DNA of 62,000 nt, from the NCBI GenBank assembly GCA_009746045.1, contig RPFO01000950.1, forward strand, positions 1-62,000, written 5' to 3'. Shown here piece after piece: positions 16,680 through 25,273 of the stretch. The first letter of the stretch is position 1. Every line of letters starts with the position of its first letter. The notes beneath the pieces were generated by a model. That model worked only from the letters and a program-made list of their open reading frames with translations. It was not told the DNA's origin and made no database searches. Source of the DNA: Mesostigma viride. Lineage: Eukaryota; Streptophyta; Mesostigmatophyceae; Mesostigmatales; Mesostigmataceae. The position numbers and the translations under genes are program-made.

Positions 16680-17516
16680 TTAACGAGTCAGGTACATAAA
16701 GACTAGGATACTTTGCCAGCGGGGTGGGTGCTTTCTGGGATTTAGAAGACGGCGGTTTCGCCGCCGGGGGGTCTCGACACTCTTCCCCTTATCCGCTTGA
16801 GCGGGCTTGGCTGTTTGCGTAGGAGCCTTTTCGGGCGTCTTCGCCGGGGTCGGTGTTGCGCTCGTCTTCCTTGCAGAAGTGGACGGACCTGCGGACGGAC
16901 CTACGGACGGACCTGCGGAGGTTCTTTGGGTCGTAACCGAGAAAAGCTTGGACGGAGGGTTGTTATACTCGGAGAATGGTCTGGTAATCCGATCCGCGGA
17001 CCTTTTCGTGCGAGGAGGGGGGTCTAGCGGCGCCGCCTCAAAAATCTTGGCGGTGTCTCGCATCTTCGCCCGCTCCTCCCTCTCTTTGACCTGCCTCTTG
17101 CGTTCTTCCGCCTTTTGGAGCATCAGGAGCGCCGCCGAGGCCTCTTCCTCCGCCAACGTCCTGCGTGGTTTTCTCGTTCGTTTTTTCCGCGCGGGGGGCA
17201 AGGGAACCTCTTGTGTCGCGGCGCGGGTCACCCCGGCCCGTTTTCGCGCCCGGTCTACATCCTCCTTCGTGTAGAGACCCCATAGACGGAGCTGCCCCTT
17301 CTTAGCGCACTGTTCGTACGTTCCGAGATTTCGAGACTTCGTGGTCCCGCAGTGCGCGTTTTCAGTCGTCGCGACCGTTTTCACGGGCCCGGTGGGGTCG
17401 AAGGTCTCGGATTTGTATCGTCCGTACAACCGCAGTTGCCTTCCTTTGATGCACGTCTTCTCATCCGCGCCGTTTCTCGTGTTCCGAAATCCGCATCGAA
17501 GAGATTGCCGGAACAT
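16680..17516 (-). CDS. Protein with two C-x(3-4)-GQLRLYG-type motifs and a charged tail, 278 aa
   Basis: Two related motifs lie in the first 90 residues: CIKGRQLRLYGRYK and CAKKGQLRLWGLYTKED, each preceded by a Cys-rich segment. Motifs of this wording recur in giant virus proteins of unknown role. A coiled-coil (EEEASAALLMLQKAEERKRQ) and a long Pro/Ser/Thr/Lys-rich C-terminus with AGPSVGPSAGPS repeats follow. The basic end (PRRRNRRLLNPRKHPP) suggests nucleic-acid binding. Lies 69 bases upstream of the OTU gene on the same strand. Confidence 0.55.
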   Translation of the reverse strand: MFRQSLRCGFRNTRNGADEKTCIKGRQLRLYGRYKSETFDPTGPVKTVATTENAHCGTTKSRNLGTYEQCAKKGQLRLWGLYTKEDVDRARKRAGVTRAATQEVPLPPARKKRTRKPRRTLAEEEASAALLMLQKAEERKRQVKEREERAKMRDTAKIFEAAPLDPPPRTKRSADRITRPFSEYNNPPSKLFSVTTQRTSAGPSVGPSAGPSTSARKTSATPTPAKTPEKAPTQTAKPAQADKGKSVETPRRRNRRLLNPRKHPPRWQSILVFMYLTR

Positions 17517-17592
17517 GAGCTATGTGTATGGTACTATTAGCACACAAAAGAGTTGCTTCTTCACCCGACCGCGCGTGAATGGGTTTTTTATA

Positions 17593-17784
17593 ATGCATTA
17601 CAGTACCCCTGATGAAAATCAAGAAACTCGTACGATCCACGCTATCCCGGATCCGCGGCAATGTCTTGCGCAAGTATCAGCGGGCAAGAGAGATCTACAA
17701 CTTGCGAAACGTAGACGAGTGGTGACGTGGCTCCCGGGAATTTCCATCCTCCATACTGGAAACGAGGTTCGCCTCACTAATTAG
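17593..17784 (+). CDS. Possible small protein, 63 aa
   Basis: In the 318-base gap 17,517-17,834 the only attractive frame starts at ATG 17593, just after ttttttataatgc, an AT-rich promoter-like leader. The product is basic in its second half (GKRDLQLAKRRRVVTWLPG). No homologue recognised. It could equally be non-coding; the rest of the gap shows nothing. Confidence 0.3.
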   Translation: MHYSTPDENQETRTIHAIPDPRQCLAQVSAGKRDLQLAKRRRVVTWLPGISILHTGNEVRLTN

Positions 17785-17834
17785 TAATTATAGGATGCCA
17801 TTACATTACGCAAAATCATCTTTGTTCATTAAAA

Positions 17835-18275
17835 ATGACGAAGACTTGCGGCTTCAAGCTGAAAACCGGCGGCAACTGTCGCATGAAAGTGAAAGATCCC
17901 CGGAGGAAGCGGTGCAGATTCCACACCAAGGGCGGCCCTAAACAACACAGAGTAAGAGGGACGAAGCGCAAGCGCTCCCCGTCACCTGCTCCGTCGCAGT
18001 TGTCTGGCTTTTGGGACCCGTTGGTGGCCGCACGAGCCGATTTCGAAAATAACTCGTACGACACGGGACGGCACATGGAACTGACTACACAGGAATTACG
18101 CAAGGGAGTGAGACAACAGGAAGCGGACGAGATGTCGGAAGGCATCTCGCCCTCGCAGCTTACTGAAGGTACTCAATGGTATACAGCCAAACCGACCTTC
18201 TCGTCTACTGACAAGGAACGGGAGGAGGACGCCCAGTCCAAGGTACATTATGACAGACCCAGGACAAGACACTAG
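17835..18275 (+). CDS. DUF5763-like small zinc module protein, 146 aa
   Basis: Starts after an AT-rich leader (cattaaaaATG). Residues 5-30 hold the module C-x9-C-x10-C-x2-H (CGFKLKTGGNC ... RCRFH) followed by a basic patch (RGTKRKRSPSP). This short motif, also found at 19,688, 22,709, 26,356 and 27,801, matches the C-x(A/G)-x-T-x-x-G-x-x-C ... C-x2-H pattern I associate with DUF5763. The rest is hydrophilic and probably unstructured. Role unknown; zinc-dependent nucleic-acid or protein binding is a guess. Confidence 0.6.
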   Translation: MTKTCGFKLKTGGNCRMKVKDPRRKRCRFHTKGGPKQHRVRGTKRKRSPSPAPSQLSGFWDPLVAARADFENNSYDTGRHMELTTQELRKGVRQQEADEMSEGISPSQLTEGTQWYTAKPTFSSTDKEREEDAQSKVHYDRPRTRH

Positions 18276-18324
18276 AAACGGGCTTTCGTTCTACGAATCC
18301 ATCGTCACTGTCGTCCTTTCCGTC

Positions 18325-19563
18325 TCACGGCAGCCCGTTCTCCTGTGCGATGGAGGCTTCCGTGCTTTCTGCCCCGCCCTCCTCGGGCGGAGGGGGTACA
18401 ATGTTTTCGCGTTCCATGGCCATGTGCCTGTACAACGCGGCGGTCGCCAGAAGTTCCAACGGGTTGTCTGAAGTGGGCGGGAACGACGTCAAGGTCGTCG
18501 CGGTCCACGCGGCGGTGTCGTCCCCTTCGACCATCTGAGCGACCATGAAATCGGAAAGACCGTTCGGGATCAAACGGGCGTGGTGCGAGCGGCTCGGCGT
18601 CGGAGCCGTCATCACGGTGTACTGGTGAATGGCGGGGCTCGGGGGAGGAATGCCGCCGAACCCTTTCACGTGGTGCGTGTTCAAGAGGCACCGGATGTAG
18701 GTGAGAACTCCGCGCTTGTGCATGATGTCTCGAAGAGGTACGTACGGGTCCTTTCCCTCGTCCGTGTGCGTCTTGTCGATGGCCATCTGGACCATCCCCC
18801 TATAATGCACGAGTCCCGAGTGAGCCGCGTGGGGGTCGATCGAAACCAGTTGGCGGAAGTACACGTGCCACTGGGGAAAGTAGTCGGCGTCGAGCAGGAT
18901 GAGCGCTTCTCTCGACTCAGCGCCCCCCTCCGCGACCTGAATCATCATCTCCACCATCTCCGCACACATCCTCTCCAAACCAGCCACGAGTGATTCCCTC
19001 TCCCTCTTCGCTCGAATGATCTCCGGGTGGCGAAAGAGGTGGAGAGTAGATCGTCGCTGGTACCCTAAACGTCGGACCTGGGCGTCGAGGCGCAGGAGCT
19101 CGACCTCGTTGAAGGCGTGGCGGGTGAACGGGTCGACGAAGGTCCCGGAATCCAGGATAAACTCCGCCAGCCTCACGGCGTGGAACCCGATGACGGTCCT
19201 GTCCGGCAAAACGAGCTTGAACACGTGGGATTTGTGTGGGAGGCGTTCGAGCATGACCATATCGTCCCGGTTCTGCGGGATGAGGGCGACGTACTTCTTG
19301 ATCGTCCGAATCGCCTTTCGCTTGGCCAAGAACGTCCTCCTGGCCCACCGCTGGATCTTGCGAGCCGCCAACACGGCGACGAGACTCGCGGAGGCTTCCT
19401 TCTCCGTGACTGTCTTCGGAGGGGCGAACCCCATCCGCTTGCAAAGTGTGCGCATATCGTTCACCGTGAGAGGGGCGAACGGGCGCCTCCCAAGCTTCTT
19501 TACAGAAGCACCGTTTAAAGAAAGCCAGCGACATATTCTCAGTCCTCTGGTCGTTCCCTTCAT
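18325..19563 (-). CDS. IQ-motif protein with U-box-like segment, 412 aa
   Basis: Residues 60-90 include an IQ-like helix (ARKIQRWARRTFLAKRKAI), a calmodulin-binding-type sequence. It is followed by a conserved-looking strand-helix region (HVFKLVLPDRTVIGFHAVRLAEFILD) and DPFTRHAFNEVELLRLD, which resembles the D-P-I-T-R core of U-box folds seen in several giant virus proteins. The C-terminal 200 residues are helical with a His-rich stretch and then Pro/Ser/Glu-rich. No catalytic residues identified. Divergent from the gene at 19,688 across about 120 bases. Confidence 0.5.
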   Translation of the reverse strand: MKGTTRGLRICRWLSLNGASVKKLGRRPFAPLTVNDMRTLCKRMGFAPPKTVTEKEASASLVAVLAARKIQRWARRTFLAKRKAIRTIKKYVALIPQNRDDMVMLERLPHKSHVFKLVLPDRTVIGFHAVRLAEFILDSGTFVDPFTRHAFNEVELLRLDAQVRRLGYQRRSTLHLFRHPEIIRAKRERESLVAGLERMCAEMVEMMIQVAEGGAESREALILLDADYFPQWHVYFRQLVSIDPHAAHSGLVHYRGMVQMAIDKTHTDEGKDPYVPLRDIMHKRGVLTYIRCLLNTHHVKGFGGIPPPSPAIHQYTVMTAPTPSRSHHARLIPNGLSDFMVAQMVEGDDTAAWTATTLTSFPPTSDNPLELLATAALYRHMAMERENIVPPPPEEGGAESTEASIAQENGLP

Positions 19564-19687
19564 GACGGCGAACGTTTTCGCCTTCTCACAATAAGCGTGT
19601 CAAAAACTTCACGGGCGGCCTTTTATGGATTCTGGGACACCGAAACGGCGCGCAATTTTTCTGCCGTACTTATAAAGCAGCGCATGA

Positions 19688-21490
19688 ATGAAGTCCACGT
19701 GCAAGGGAACGACGGCGCGCGGCGCCCGTTGTACGTACACGGCCGTCACGAAAGGGTACTGCAAGATCCACTCCAAACGCGACGTACACAGAGCCCGCGC
19801 TCGTCCACGTCACAGGCCGCGTCAGGGTGAGGCAAGTACACTGCCAGGCGCGACCAGGGAAAAGATTGCGGAGATCAAGGAGGCCGTGGCGGAACTCGTC
19901 CGCATGTACAAGGCGGCGGAGCCCAGCGTGGCCGACCGGCCGGACGCGGAACTCGGAGACGAGGCGATCCAATGGGCAGAACAGTACTCTCCTCCCGGGT
20001 CCCTCGAGCTCCTCGAGAAGATCAACCGACTTCACGAAGAGGCGTCCAAATCAATCCTCGAAGACAGCGGCATGCTCGACGCGTCCGACCCGGAATCGGA
20101 GATCGGCGACGCGCACGGCCCGGAACTCGCGGATGCCGCCACTCGTGGCCCGGAAATTGCGAATTTCGCCCCGCAAGATACGGACGCGGCCCTCGAAGAC
20201 GCGCTCGACAAGCAGGCGGACAGCCTGATGAACTGCACGGGGTTGTCGAACAGTCTTCAGCGAAAGGACGCGGAAAAGCTCGCGGTGTTTTTGAACGTGG
20301 GGCACACGGAAGAGTCCGTCAAGACACTCTCGAAGCAGCAACTGTGCGCGATCATCTCGAAGGAACTGATCGACACGTTCGCGTTCTCCCTTTGCGCGAA
20401 AAACGTGTTCGACAACTCCACCAAGGAACAACTCGTGGAATACCTGAACGCAAGGTACGGAGGGGACCGCCAAAAGTTGGAGGAGCTGACGCACGAGGAG
20501 CTTTGCATGGTCGTGGGCGCCACGCGCGATCCCGTTTCGTGGACTAGGTCGGCGTTCGAATGGCTGAAGAAACTCCCGTGGAAGCACCTCGGCGTTTACC
20601 TGGCCGGCAGGATGCTCGCGGGAGTGCTAGTGGCGACGTACACGGGAGAGGAAGCCGAGTTGTACAAGTTCCTCAACACACTCAAGTCCAAGGGAGTCCC
20701 CGAATGGGTCGTCAACAAATTCCGGCATTTCGTCGACAACCTGAAATGGTTCGGCATCATGTTCGTGAACGCGTTCGAATTCGTCAAGCTAGCCTCGGTG
20801 TGGTTCAAAGACGTCACGCCCCCTTTCGTTACGAGGTGGGTGGAAAAGGCCGCGAAGTGGGGAGCGAACAATCCCGTAACTTCAACGGTCGCGAACTTGC
20901 TAGGGTTGGTTGGTTTCTCGTACGCCCAACGAGGCGCTCAGAACGCGGCCATCGCAGGGGGGAAGGCCGCCGTGAACAAGTCTCGCCAGGCGTTCCAAGC
21001 TGGCAAGGACTACTACAACTCCAACAAAACGGCCGCCGTCAACCGCGCGTACGAACTTGGCGAGTCGGCGAAAGCGGCTGGAATGGAAGCCGCGTCGAAG
21101 GCTAAAAACGCCGCGGTCACTCGAGGGAAGCAATTGGCAACGACAGCACAGCGCGTTGCCGTAGAAAAGGGCACGGCCGCCGCCAATGCCGCGAAAAGAG
21201 CTGGGCGCGCGGCGGCCAAAAAGGCAGCCGGTGCGGCAGCGGAGGCCGCGAGATCCGCCAAAGAGTCCGCCATCGCCCAGGGTCAGAACTTCATGCTGAC
21301 TGCACAGGACACCGTGTCGAACATCAAGACCGCCGCCCCCGGGTACGTCCCGTCCGCCGTGAACTCTGCATATCAAGTGTTCGCGTCTCATCCTTTGATC
21401 CCGGATCCGCGTACCGTCGTCCCGGACGACGTGAATGCTTTCCAACGCCGTTTAGAAGCGGTGCAGCGGAAACGAAATAAGAGTTCGTGA
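19688..21490 (+). CDS. Multidomain membrane protein with N-terminal zinc module and LEA-like tail, 600 aa
   Basis: Leader cttataaagcagcgc precedes the start (another ATG four bases earlier is in a different frame). Residues 5-28 are a DUF5763-like module (CKGTTARGARC ... YCKIH). Residues 180-300 form a helical domain shared with the next gene (NCTGLSNSLQRKDAEKLA, QLCAIISKELID, AFSLCAKN, ELCMVVGATRDP). A hydrophobic helix follows (HLGVYLAGRMLAGVLVATY). The last 200 residues are Ala/Lys/Glu-rich amphipathic 11-mer-like repeats (GKQLATTAQRVAVEKGT), as in LEA or lipid-coating proteins. Possibly a virion matrix or membrane-remodelling protein; function unknown. Confidence 0.6.
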   Translation: MKSTCKGTTARGARCTYTAVTKGYCKIHSKRDVHRARARPRHRPRQGEASTLPGATREKIAEIKEAVAELVRMYKAAEPSVADRPDAELGDEAIQWAEQYSPPGSLELLEKINRLHEEASKSILEDSGMLDASDPESEIGDAHGPELADAATRGPEIANFAPQDTDAALEDALDKQADSLMNCTGLSNSLQRKDAEKLAVFLNVGHTEESVKTLSKQQLCAIISKELIDTFAFSLCAKNVFDNSTKEQLVEYLNARYGGDRQKLEELTHEELCMVVGATRDPVSWTRSAFEWLKKLPWKHLGVYLAGRMLAGVLVATYTGEEAELYKFLNTLKSKGVPEWVVNKFRHFVDNLKWFGIMFVNAFEFVKLASVWFKDVTPPFVTRWVEKAAKWGANNPVTSTVANLLGLVGFSYAQRGAQNAAIAGGKAAVNKSRQAFQAGKDYYNSNKTAAVNRAYELGESAKAAGMEAASKAKNAAVTRGKQLATTAQRVAVEKGTAAANAAKRAGRAAAKKAAGAAAEAARSAKESAIAQGQNFMLTAQDTVSNIKTAAPGYVPSAVNSAYQVFASHPLIPDPRTVVPDDVNAFQRRLEAVQRKRNKSS

Positions 21491-21528
21491 GCGGGCGGTT
21501 ATTTCTCCGGTAATGATACGACTTGGCG

Positions 21529-22482
21529 ATGAACAAACGCAGACATCGCGCCAGGGCTGAAACAGCGCCGGATGAAAAAGCGCCGGTTCAAGCGCTCTTT
21601 GACCCTGAAAGTCTCATGGACTGCGCGGGGCTTTCGAACCATCTCACTCGCCGCGAGGCGGAATCTCTCGCGCTCGCGGCGAATCCGCAGCACACGAAAG
21701 AAACCATCGCTCAGTTGACGAACGAGCAGATGTGCGGCCTTCTTACGTTCGAAATCATCGACAAAGTCGCCTTCGCCGCTTGCGCCAAGTCTATCCACAG
21801 TTCGACAGACAGGGCGAGTCTGGTTTCCTACCTGCACGCGATTACGAATATCAGTGTCCAGAAGCTCGAGAGCCTTACAAAAAAAGAGTTGTGCTCTTTG
21901 GTGACACTGACACGCGATCCGAAAAAGTGGAGATCAAAGGCCTTAAAAGCGTTCAAGAAGATCCCCTGGGGAACGGTAGCTTCAAGCGTCACTGTGGTCG
22001 GAACACTATTGGCTTCCTTCTTCGTAGCCACCGAGACCGGAGTCATGGCCCCAGTGAACAAATTATTATTACGAAACAAGTTGAAAGGCTACTTTGGAGA
22101 GAAGTTTGTGGATGCGTTTTTAGACTTCATTCGTGAGTATGGCTCATGGGTAGCATTGCCGTTTATGCCTTCAGGACACGGAACCAAACTTCTTGCGAGC
22201 GAATGGGCCGACAAACAACCTTGGTACTGGAAATATCCCACAAAAACCGCGATCTGGGCATCTAACTTTGACCCTTTCGCTGTTTCCGGTGCGACAAGCA
22301 AACTGAGCTGGCTCTTGCCTACCGGCACCGCACTCGCCGGCGCCGTAGTGGGAGCTGGCGCGGGGGCTCACGTCGCGGGCCGGAAATACGTCGATGAGAA
22401 AAAACTCAATATTCTCTTGGAAGCAGACAGGAACGAGAACTTAATGAACACCGTGTTCATGGACAATTTTCTGACCAATTGA
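21529..22482 (+). CDS. Tandem paralogue of the preceding gene, 317 aa
   Basis: ATG 21529 (a TTG two codons earlier is unlikely). The domain DCAGLSNHLTRREAESLALA ... QMCGLLTFEIIDKVAFAACAK ... ELCSLVTLTRDPKKW aligns collinearly with the 19,688 gene, including the Cys positions and the following TM helix (VASSVTVVGTLLASFFVATET). It lacks the zinc module and has a Gly/Ala-rich C-terminal hydrophobic segment (TGTALAGAVVGAGAGAHVAG) instead of the LEA-like tail. Spacing of 38 bases suggests a recent tandem duplication followed by tail exchange. Confidence 0.6.
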   Translation: MNKRRHRARAETAPDEKAPVQALFDPESLMDCAGLSNHLTRREAESLALAANPQHTKETIAQLTNEQMCGLLTFEIIDKVAFAACAKSIHSSTDRASLVSYLHAITNISVQKLESLTKKELCSLVTLTRDPKKWRSKALKAFKKIPWGTVASSVTVVGTLLASFFVATETGVMAPVNKLLLRNKLKGYFGEKFVDAFLDFIREYGSWVALPFMPSGHGTKLLASEWADKQPWYWKYPTKTAIWASNFDPFAVSGATSKLSWLLPTGTALAGAVVGAGAGAHVAGRKYVDEKKLNILLEADRNENLMNTVFMDNFLTN

Positions 22483-22548
22483 TATTGCGTTTGTAAAATA
22501 TTCATCCATGTCGGTGCTGTGATATTGTGTTTGTTCATTATAAATAGA

Positions 22549-22691
22549 ATGACATCCCAAGACCCTGTAAAGCCTGTAACGGATCCACCCGCCCCCGCGG
22601 TGGCGGCGAAGAGCGCAAACGGTTGAAGCGGCTCCGAATCAACGGGCACGTCTTCGACAAGTGCAAAGAGCTGAACGCTAAATTATTTTAG
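22549..22691 (+). pseudogene. Small protein, about 47 aa, with one-base frameshift
   Basis: ATG 22549 follows cattataaatagA. The frame stops at 22,626 after 25 codons, but a second frame continues with GGEERKRLKRLRINGH and DKCKELNAKLF to TAG at 22,691. The frames are reconciled by one missing base in the C5 run 22,592-22,596. The basic helix and AT-rich leader support a real small gene; function unknown. Confidence 0.4.
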
Positions 22692-22708
22692 TCACTGGAG
22701 AATATACA

Positions 22709-23041
22709 ATGGCCCACACTTGCAACGCGAAAACGCTGAGAGGCGACAACTGCAAACGCTCTTGCGCGCCTCGTTCCAAACGGTGCGCGGTCCACAAGAC
22801 GGGCGCCAAGAAGGCCAGGAGGCACCGGATGAGACAACCAGGTGATAAGCATGAACGAGACGAGTCGGAACAACCAAGGAGAGAAGCCCCGCCGCGAACC
22901 GAGTACAACTTTAGCCCAAAAGAGAGGGCAGCCATTGCGGCGATGAACCGAGCAATCTTAAATAAACAAGCCCAGCTTCCACCAGGGCAGCAAGGGGCCG
23001 AGTGGAAGCCCGTGTACGGGGCCAACGGCCAGGACGATTAG
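22709..23041 (+). CDS. DUF5763-like small protein, 110 aa
   Basis: Leader gagaatatacaATG. Module at residues 5-30: C-x9-C-x11-C-x2-H (CNAKTLRGDNC ... RCAVH), then a basic and Gln/Pro-rich hydrophilic tail. Same family as 17,835, 19,688, 26,356 and 27,801. Its stop overlaps the convergent gene at 23,038 by four bases. Confidence 0.6.
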   Translation: MAHTCNAKTLRGDNCKRSCAPRSKRCAVHKTGAKKARRHRMRQPGDKHERDESEQPRREAPPRTEYNFSPKERAAIAAMNRAILNKQAQLPPGQQGAEWKPVYGANGQDD

Positions 23042-23811
23042 AAAGCGGGGTTCGCAGCCACGATGAGGTCCGCCATGGCGATCGCCACCGGCGACGGCTT
23101 GTGCTTGTCCACGCCGTGCGGCGAGCTCGCGTTGTAAGCCGCCCTCGATGCCGCCATCACCTCTTCCACCAACTCTTGGACGTACGACTTCACGATCCGC
23201 CCCGTCTGCACGACAGAACCGACGTGTATCAAACTGCTCACGGCCACGAAATCGATCCCGACGTTCGCCATCGTCGCGGCGAGGCCCACTCTCAACAAAG
23301 CGGAGTTGATGCGGCTCGGAGCCGTTACGGCGCTGTTGAAACAACGGGCGAGAGCGTGAAGCTGGCCGTGCTCTTTAACGATCGAGAGGTACGAGTCCAG
23401 GTTTTCGTCCTTCAGCATGGCGAACAACGCGTCCACGCCCTCTTTCGTCTCCGTCTTCGTGTCTCCCATGTTCGGGGCGAGCGATTTGGAAACGGCGTCA
23501 AAAAGAAGCGTCCACTGCGAAGGAGAGATGGAAACCCCCGCGTTCCCTGAAAGAGGCGCTTCGTTCACGCAAGAGAGGATCGTGTCCACGATGAATCTCG
23601 TGGATCCCTCTGTCGTCAAGAGATTGCACATGAACGCTTGTCCGAGCTTTTGTATCAGAGCTTCCGGAACGCCGAGGAGCCGAGCGTTTGACGTGTGCGA
23701 CTCCAAAACAGCGAAAATTCGACGAGGTACGTCGATCCCCATGATGCTTCCATCCATGATGAGCTTGACGGCTTCGACAGCCTCGGCGAGCTCGTTAGAA
23801 ACTTTCATCAT
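23038..23811 (-). CDS. All-helical protein, 257 aa
   Basis: Starts MMKVSNELAEAVEAV. Sequence is helical and Ala/Leu/Val-rich throughout with few aromatics (for example RLLGVPEALIQKLGQAFMC, VGLAATMANVGIDFVAV) and no TM-grade hydrophobic stretch. The 5' flank carries a (GA)n tract on the plus strand (gagagagagagcgag at 23,860). No family recognised. Confidence 0.55.
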   Translation of the reverse strand: MMKVSNELAEAVEAVKLIMDGSIMGIDVPRRIFAVLESHTSNARLLGVPEALIQKLGQAFMCNLLTTEGSTRFIVDTILSCVNEAPLSGNAGVSISPSQWTLLFDAVSKSLAPNMGDTKTETKEGVDALFAMLKDENLDSYLSIVKEHGQLHALARCFNSAVTAPSRINSALLRVGLAATMANVGIDFVAVSSLIHVGSVVQTGRIVKSYVQELVEEVMAASRAAYNASSPHGVDKHKPSPVAIAMADLIVAANPAF

Positions 23812-23895
23812 GGTTGCGGCTCGAGAAGGAGAGAGTGAGAGCGCTTCTGTGTGTGTGAGAGAGAGAGAGCGAGGTGAGACGAGAAGGCGTCACTC

Positions 23896-24300
23896 GCAGG
23901 TTTTTATACCTTCTTGGCAGACGAGTCCCGAAAAGCGGTTACAAACGTTTCAATGGCGCCGCGCCGGCCCGGGAGAGGGTGTGCCGGGACGCGGAATGTC
24001 TTCCACGGGCTCCGATGCCGCCGTCTTAACTTCAGATGGCGTCACATCTGACTTTCTGACGTCATCTGACGCATCGCTCGCGAGCAGCACCTTCCCGTTG
24101 CGCACCACCCACTTGGCAGCAGGCGCCCACCAGCTCAGACCGTACCGCCAGCCGCCGTCCATCGATATCTAAATGATGGCCGAGACAATTTGCCGACCCC
24201 CTGGATAGCCTTCGCCGGGTGTCAGGTTTTTATACCATCTAAGCAGAAGGTGTGGCTATCGTGCGATGAATCCCGAAGAGAAGTTACAAACGTCTGGCGG
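23896..24300. repeat. Duplicated leader segments (23,896-23,955 and 24,221-24,300)
   Basis: Both segments begin aggtttttatacc, continue with a tct-gcaga word, and end in cccgaa-ag--gttacaaacgt, although the second has about 17 extra bases. The second copy is the promoter and start of the membrane-protein gene at 24,266. The first has no comparable gene behind it, so it looks like a remnant of a tandem copy. Confidence 0.5.
23950..24162 (-). CDS. Possible small protein, 70 aa
   Basis: ATG 24162 opens a frame with a Trp-rich start (MDGGWRYGLSWWAPAAKW) and a Ser/Pro/Glu-rich end. It lies between the two duplicated leaders, and its downstream end coincides with the first. Composition is plausible but no homologue is recognised. 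Confidence 0.35.
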   Translation of the reverse strand: MDGGWRYGLSWWAPAAKWVVRNGKVLLASDASDDVRKSDVTPSEVKTAASEPVEDIPRPGTPSPGPARRH

Positions 24301-24670
24301 CCCCCCAGCCCCGGCCCCGGCCCCGGTCGCGCCGTCGTTCCTGTCCGTATGCTTCGGATCCGGCCTGAAGATCTTCGACATCATCGTGTCCCCCCTTATC
24401 TGGATCATGGTTTCCGTCGCGTGGACGAGAATGATGCAGATCGATCAGGAAGAAGAAACCGTCAAGACGGTCCTCGTAAAGTCCGTACCGTTTTTCGTGC
24501 AGTTGCTGATCACGTGCGTCATCTTCGTGCCTGGTTTCGTGCGCGCGGGGCTCGTGAAGGGCTTGTTGGCGTTTTTACTCGTCAACTACGTGCGTTTTAA
24601 CGTTGCCAACGTGTACGCCATGCTCTTTACGAGGTCCTTGGAGTCCGAGGACGAAGATATCGAATCCTAA
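24266..24670 (+). CDS. Membrane protein, 134 aa
   Basis: Pro/Ala-rich N-terminus, then three hydrophobic segments: FDIIVSPLIWIMVSVAW, FFVQLLITCVIFVPGFV and GLLAFLLVNYVRFNVANV. Ends with an acidic tail. Promoter-like ttttataccatc about 30 bases upstream. Unassigned viral membrane protein. Confidence 0.6.
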   Translation: MNPEEKLQTSGGPPAPAPAPVAPSFLSVCFGSGLKIFDIIVSPLIWIMVSVAWTRMMQIDQEEETVKTVLVKSVPFFVQLLITCVIFVPGFVRAGLVKGLLAFLLVNYVRFNVANVYAMLFTRSLESEDEDIES

Positions 24671-24683
24671 GGTAGGAATCGGA

Positions 24684-24893
24684 ATGTTTTCGTGCTTCGC
24701 TCCTAAACCGCGATCCCCGATCGGCCTATGGACGGGCCCGCGTTACTCTCCGCCTCCGGAGCCTCCGCGTTCTCCCGCGAAAATGACCGCGGGTCTCGCG
24801 CGAGTGATCGAGTTTCGGTACAACCGGTACTGGTCAAATCGTCGAAAGGCCGAAGCGACAGCGGAAAAGAAGGGCTCGCCCTCCGAGCGTTGA
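24684..24893 (+). CDS. Small basic protein, 69 aa
   Basis: Starts 13 bases after the preceding stop. Pro-rich first half (GPRYSPPPEPPRSPAK), then an aromatic/basic helix RVIEFRYNRYWSNRRKAE. The nucleotide sequence coding for that helix recurs at 26,268-26,318, where it forms most of a 25-codon frame. Function unknown. Confidence 0.5.
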   Translation: MFSCFAPKPRSPIGLWTGPRYSPPPEPPRSPAKMTAGLARVIEFRYNRYWSNRRKAEATAEKKGSPSER

Positions 24894-24919
24894 CAAACTT
24901 GTTTGATTCCCGTGTAAAG

Positions 24920-25183
24920 ATGTCTCGACCCGTTCTCCCTGCACCCTCCTACGACAAGGAGACCGCGGCGGCGTTTAACGCGATCCTTGACAGAGTGTTG
25001 AGGGACAATCCCGAGCTGCAAAAACTCGTGACGTACGTCGAGGAGGAGGGGGGGACGTTTACCCCCGTTTGCAAACCGTCGGCGATGGTCGCCATTCTTA
25101 GGAAACTGCCTGTCCAAAACGAGGAGCAGCGAGAGAATATGCGCATCCTCTGCCGCAACTACCTCGGCGCCGAACTCGACTGA
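24920..25183 (+). CDS. Short paralogue of the TPV/RYL-domain family, 87 aa
   Basis: ATG 24920; earlier in-frame codons overlap the previous gene. The pattern TFTPVCKPSAMVAILRKLPV ... NMRILCRNYLGAEL matches, position by position, the core TPVTDR-x(3-5)-I-x2-LLPG ... FRxN-x3-LLERYLxAD of the genes at 25,274 and 29,488. It keeps only this core, so it may be a minimal or dominant-negative form. Confidence 0.55.
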   Translation: MSRPVLPAPSYDKETAAAFNAILDRVLRDNPELQKLVTYVEEEGGTFTPVCKPSAMVAILRKLPVQNEEQRENMRILCRNYLGAELD

Positions 25184-25273
25184 TCCGGACTGGCGCGGCG
25201 CTCTGCACGGTTCCACGGTTCGAGACGCTTCGACCGCGTTCCTGGAACACGGGATTAATTCGATGCGTGGGAC

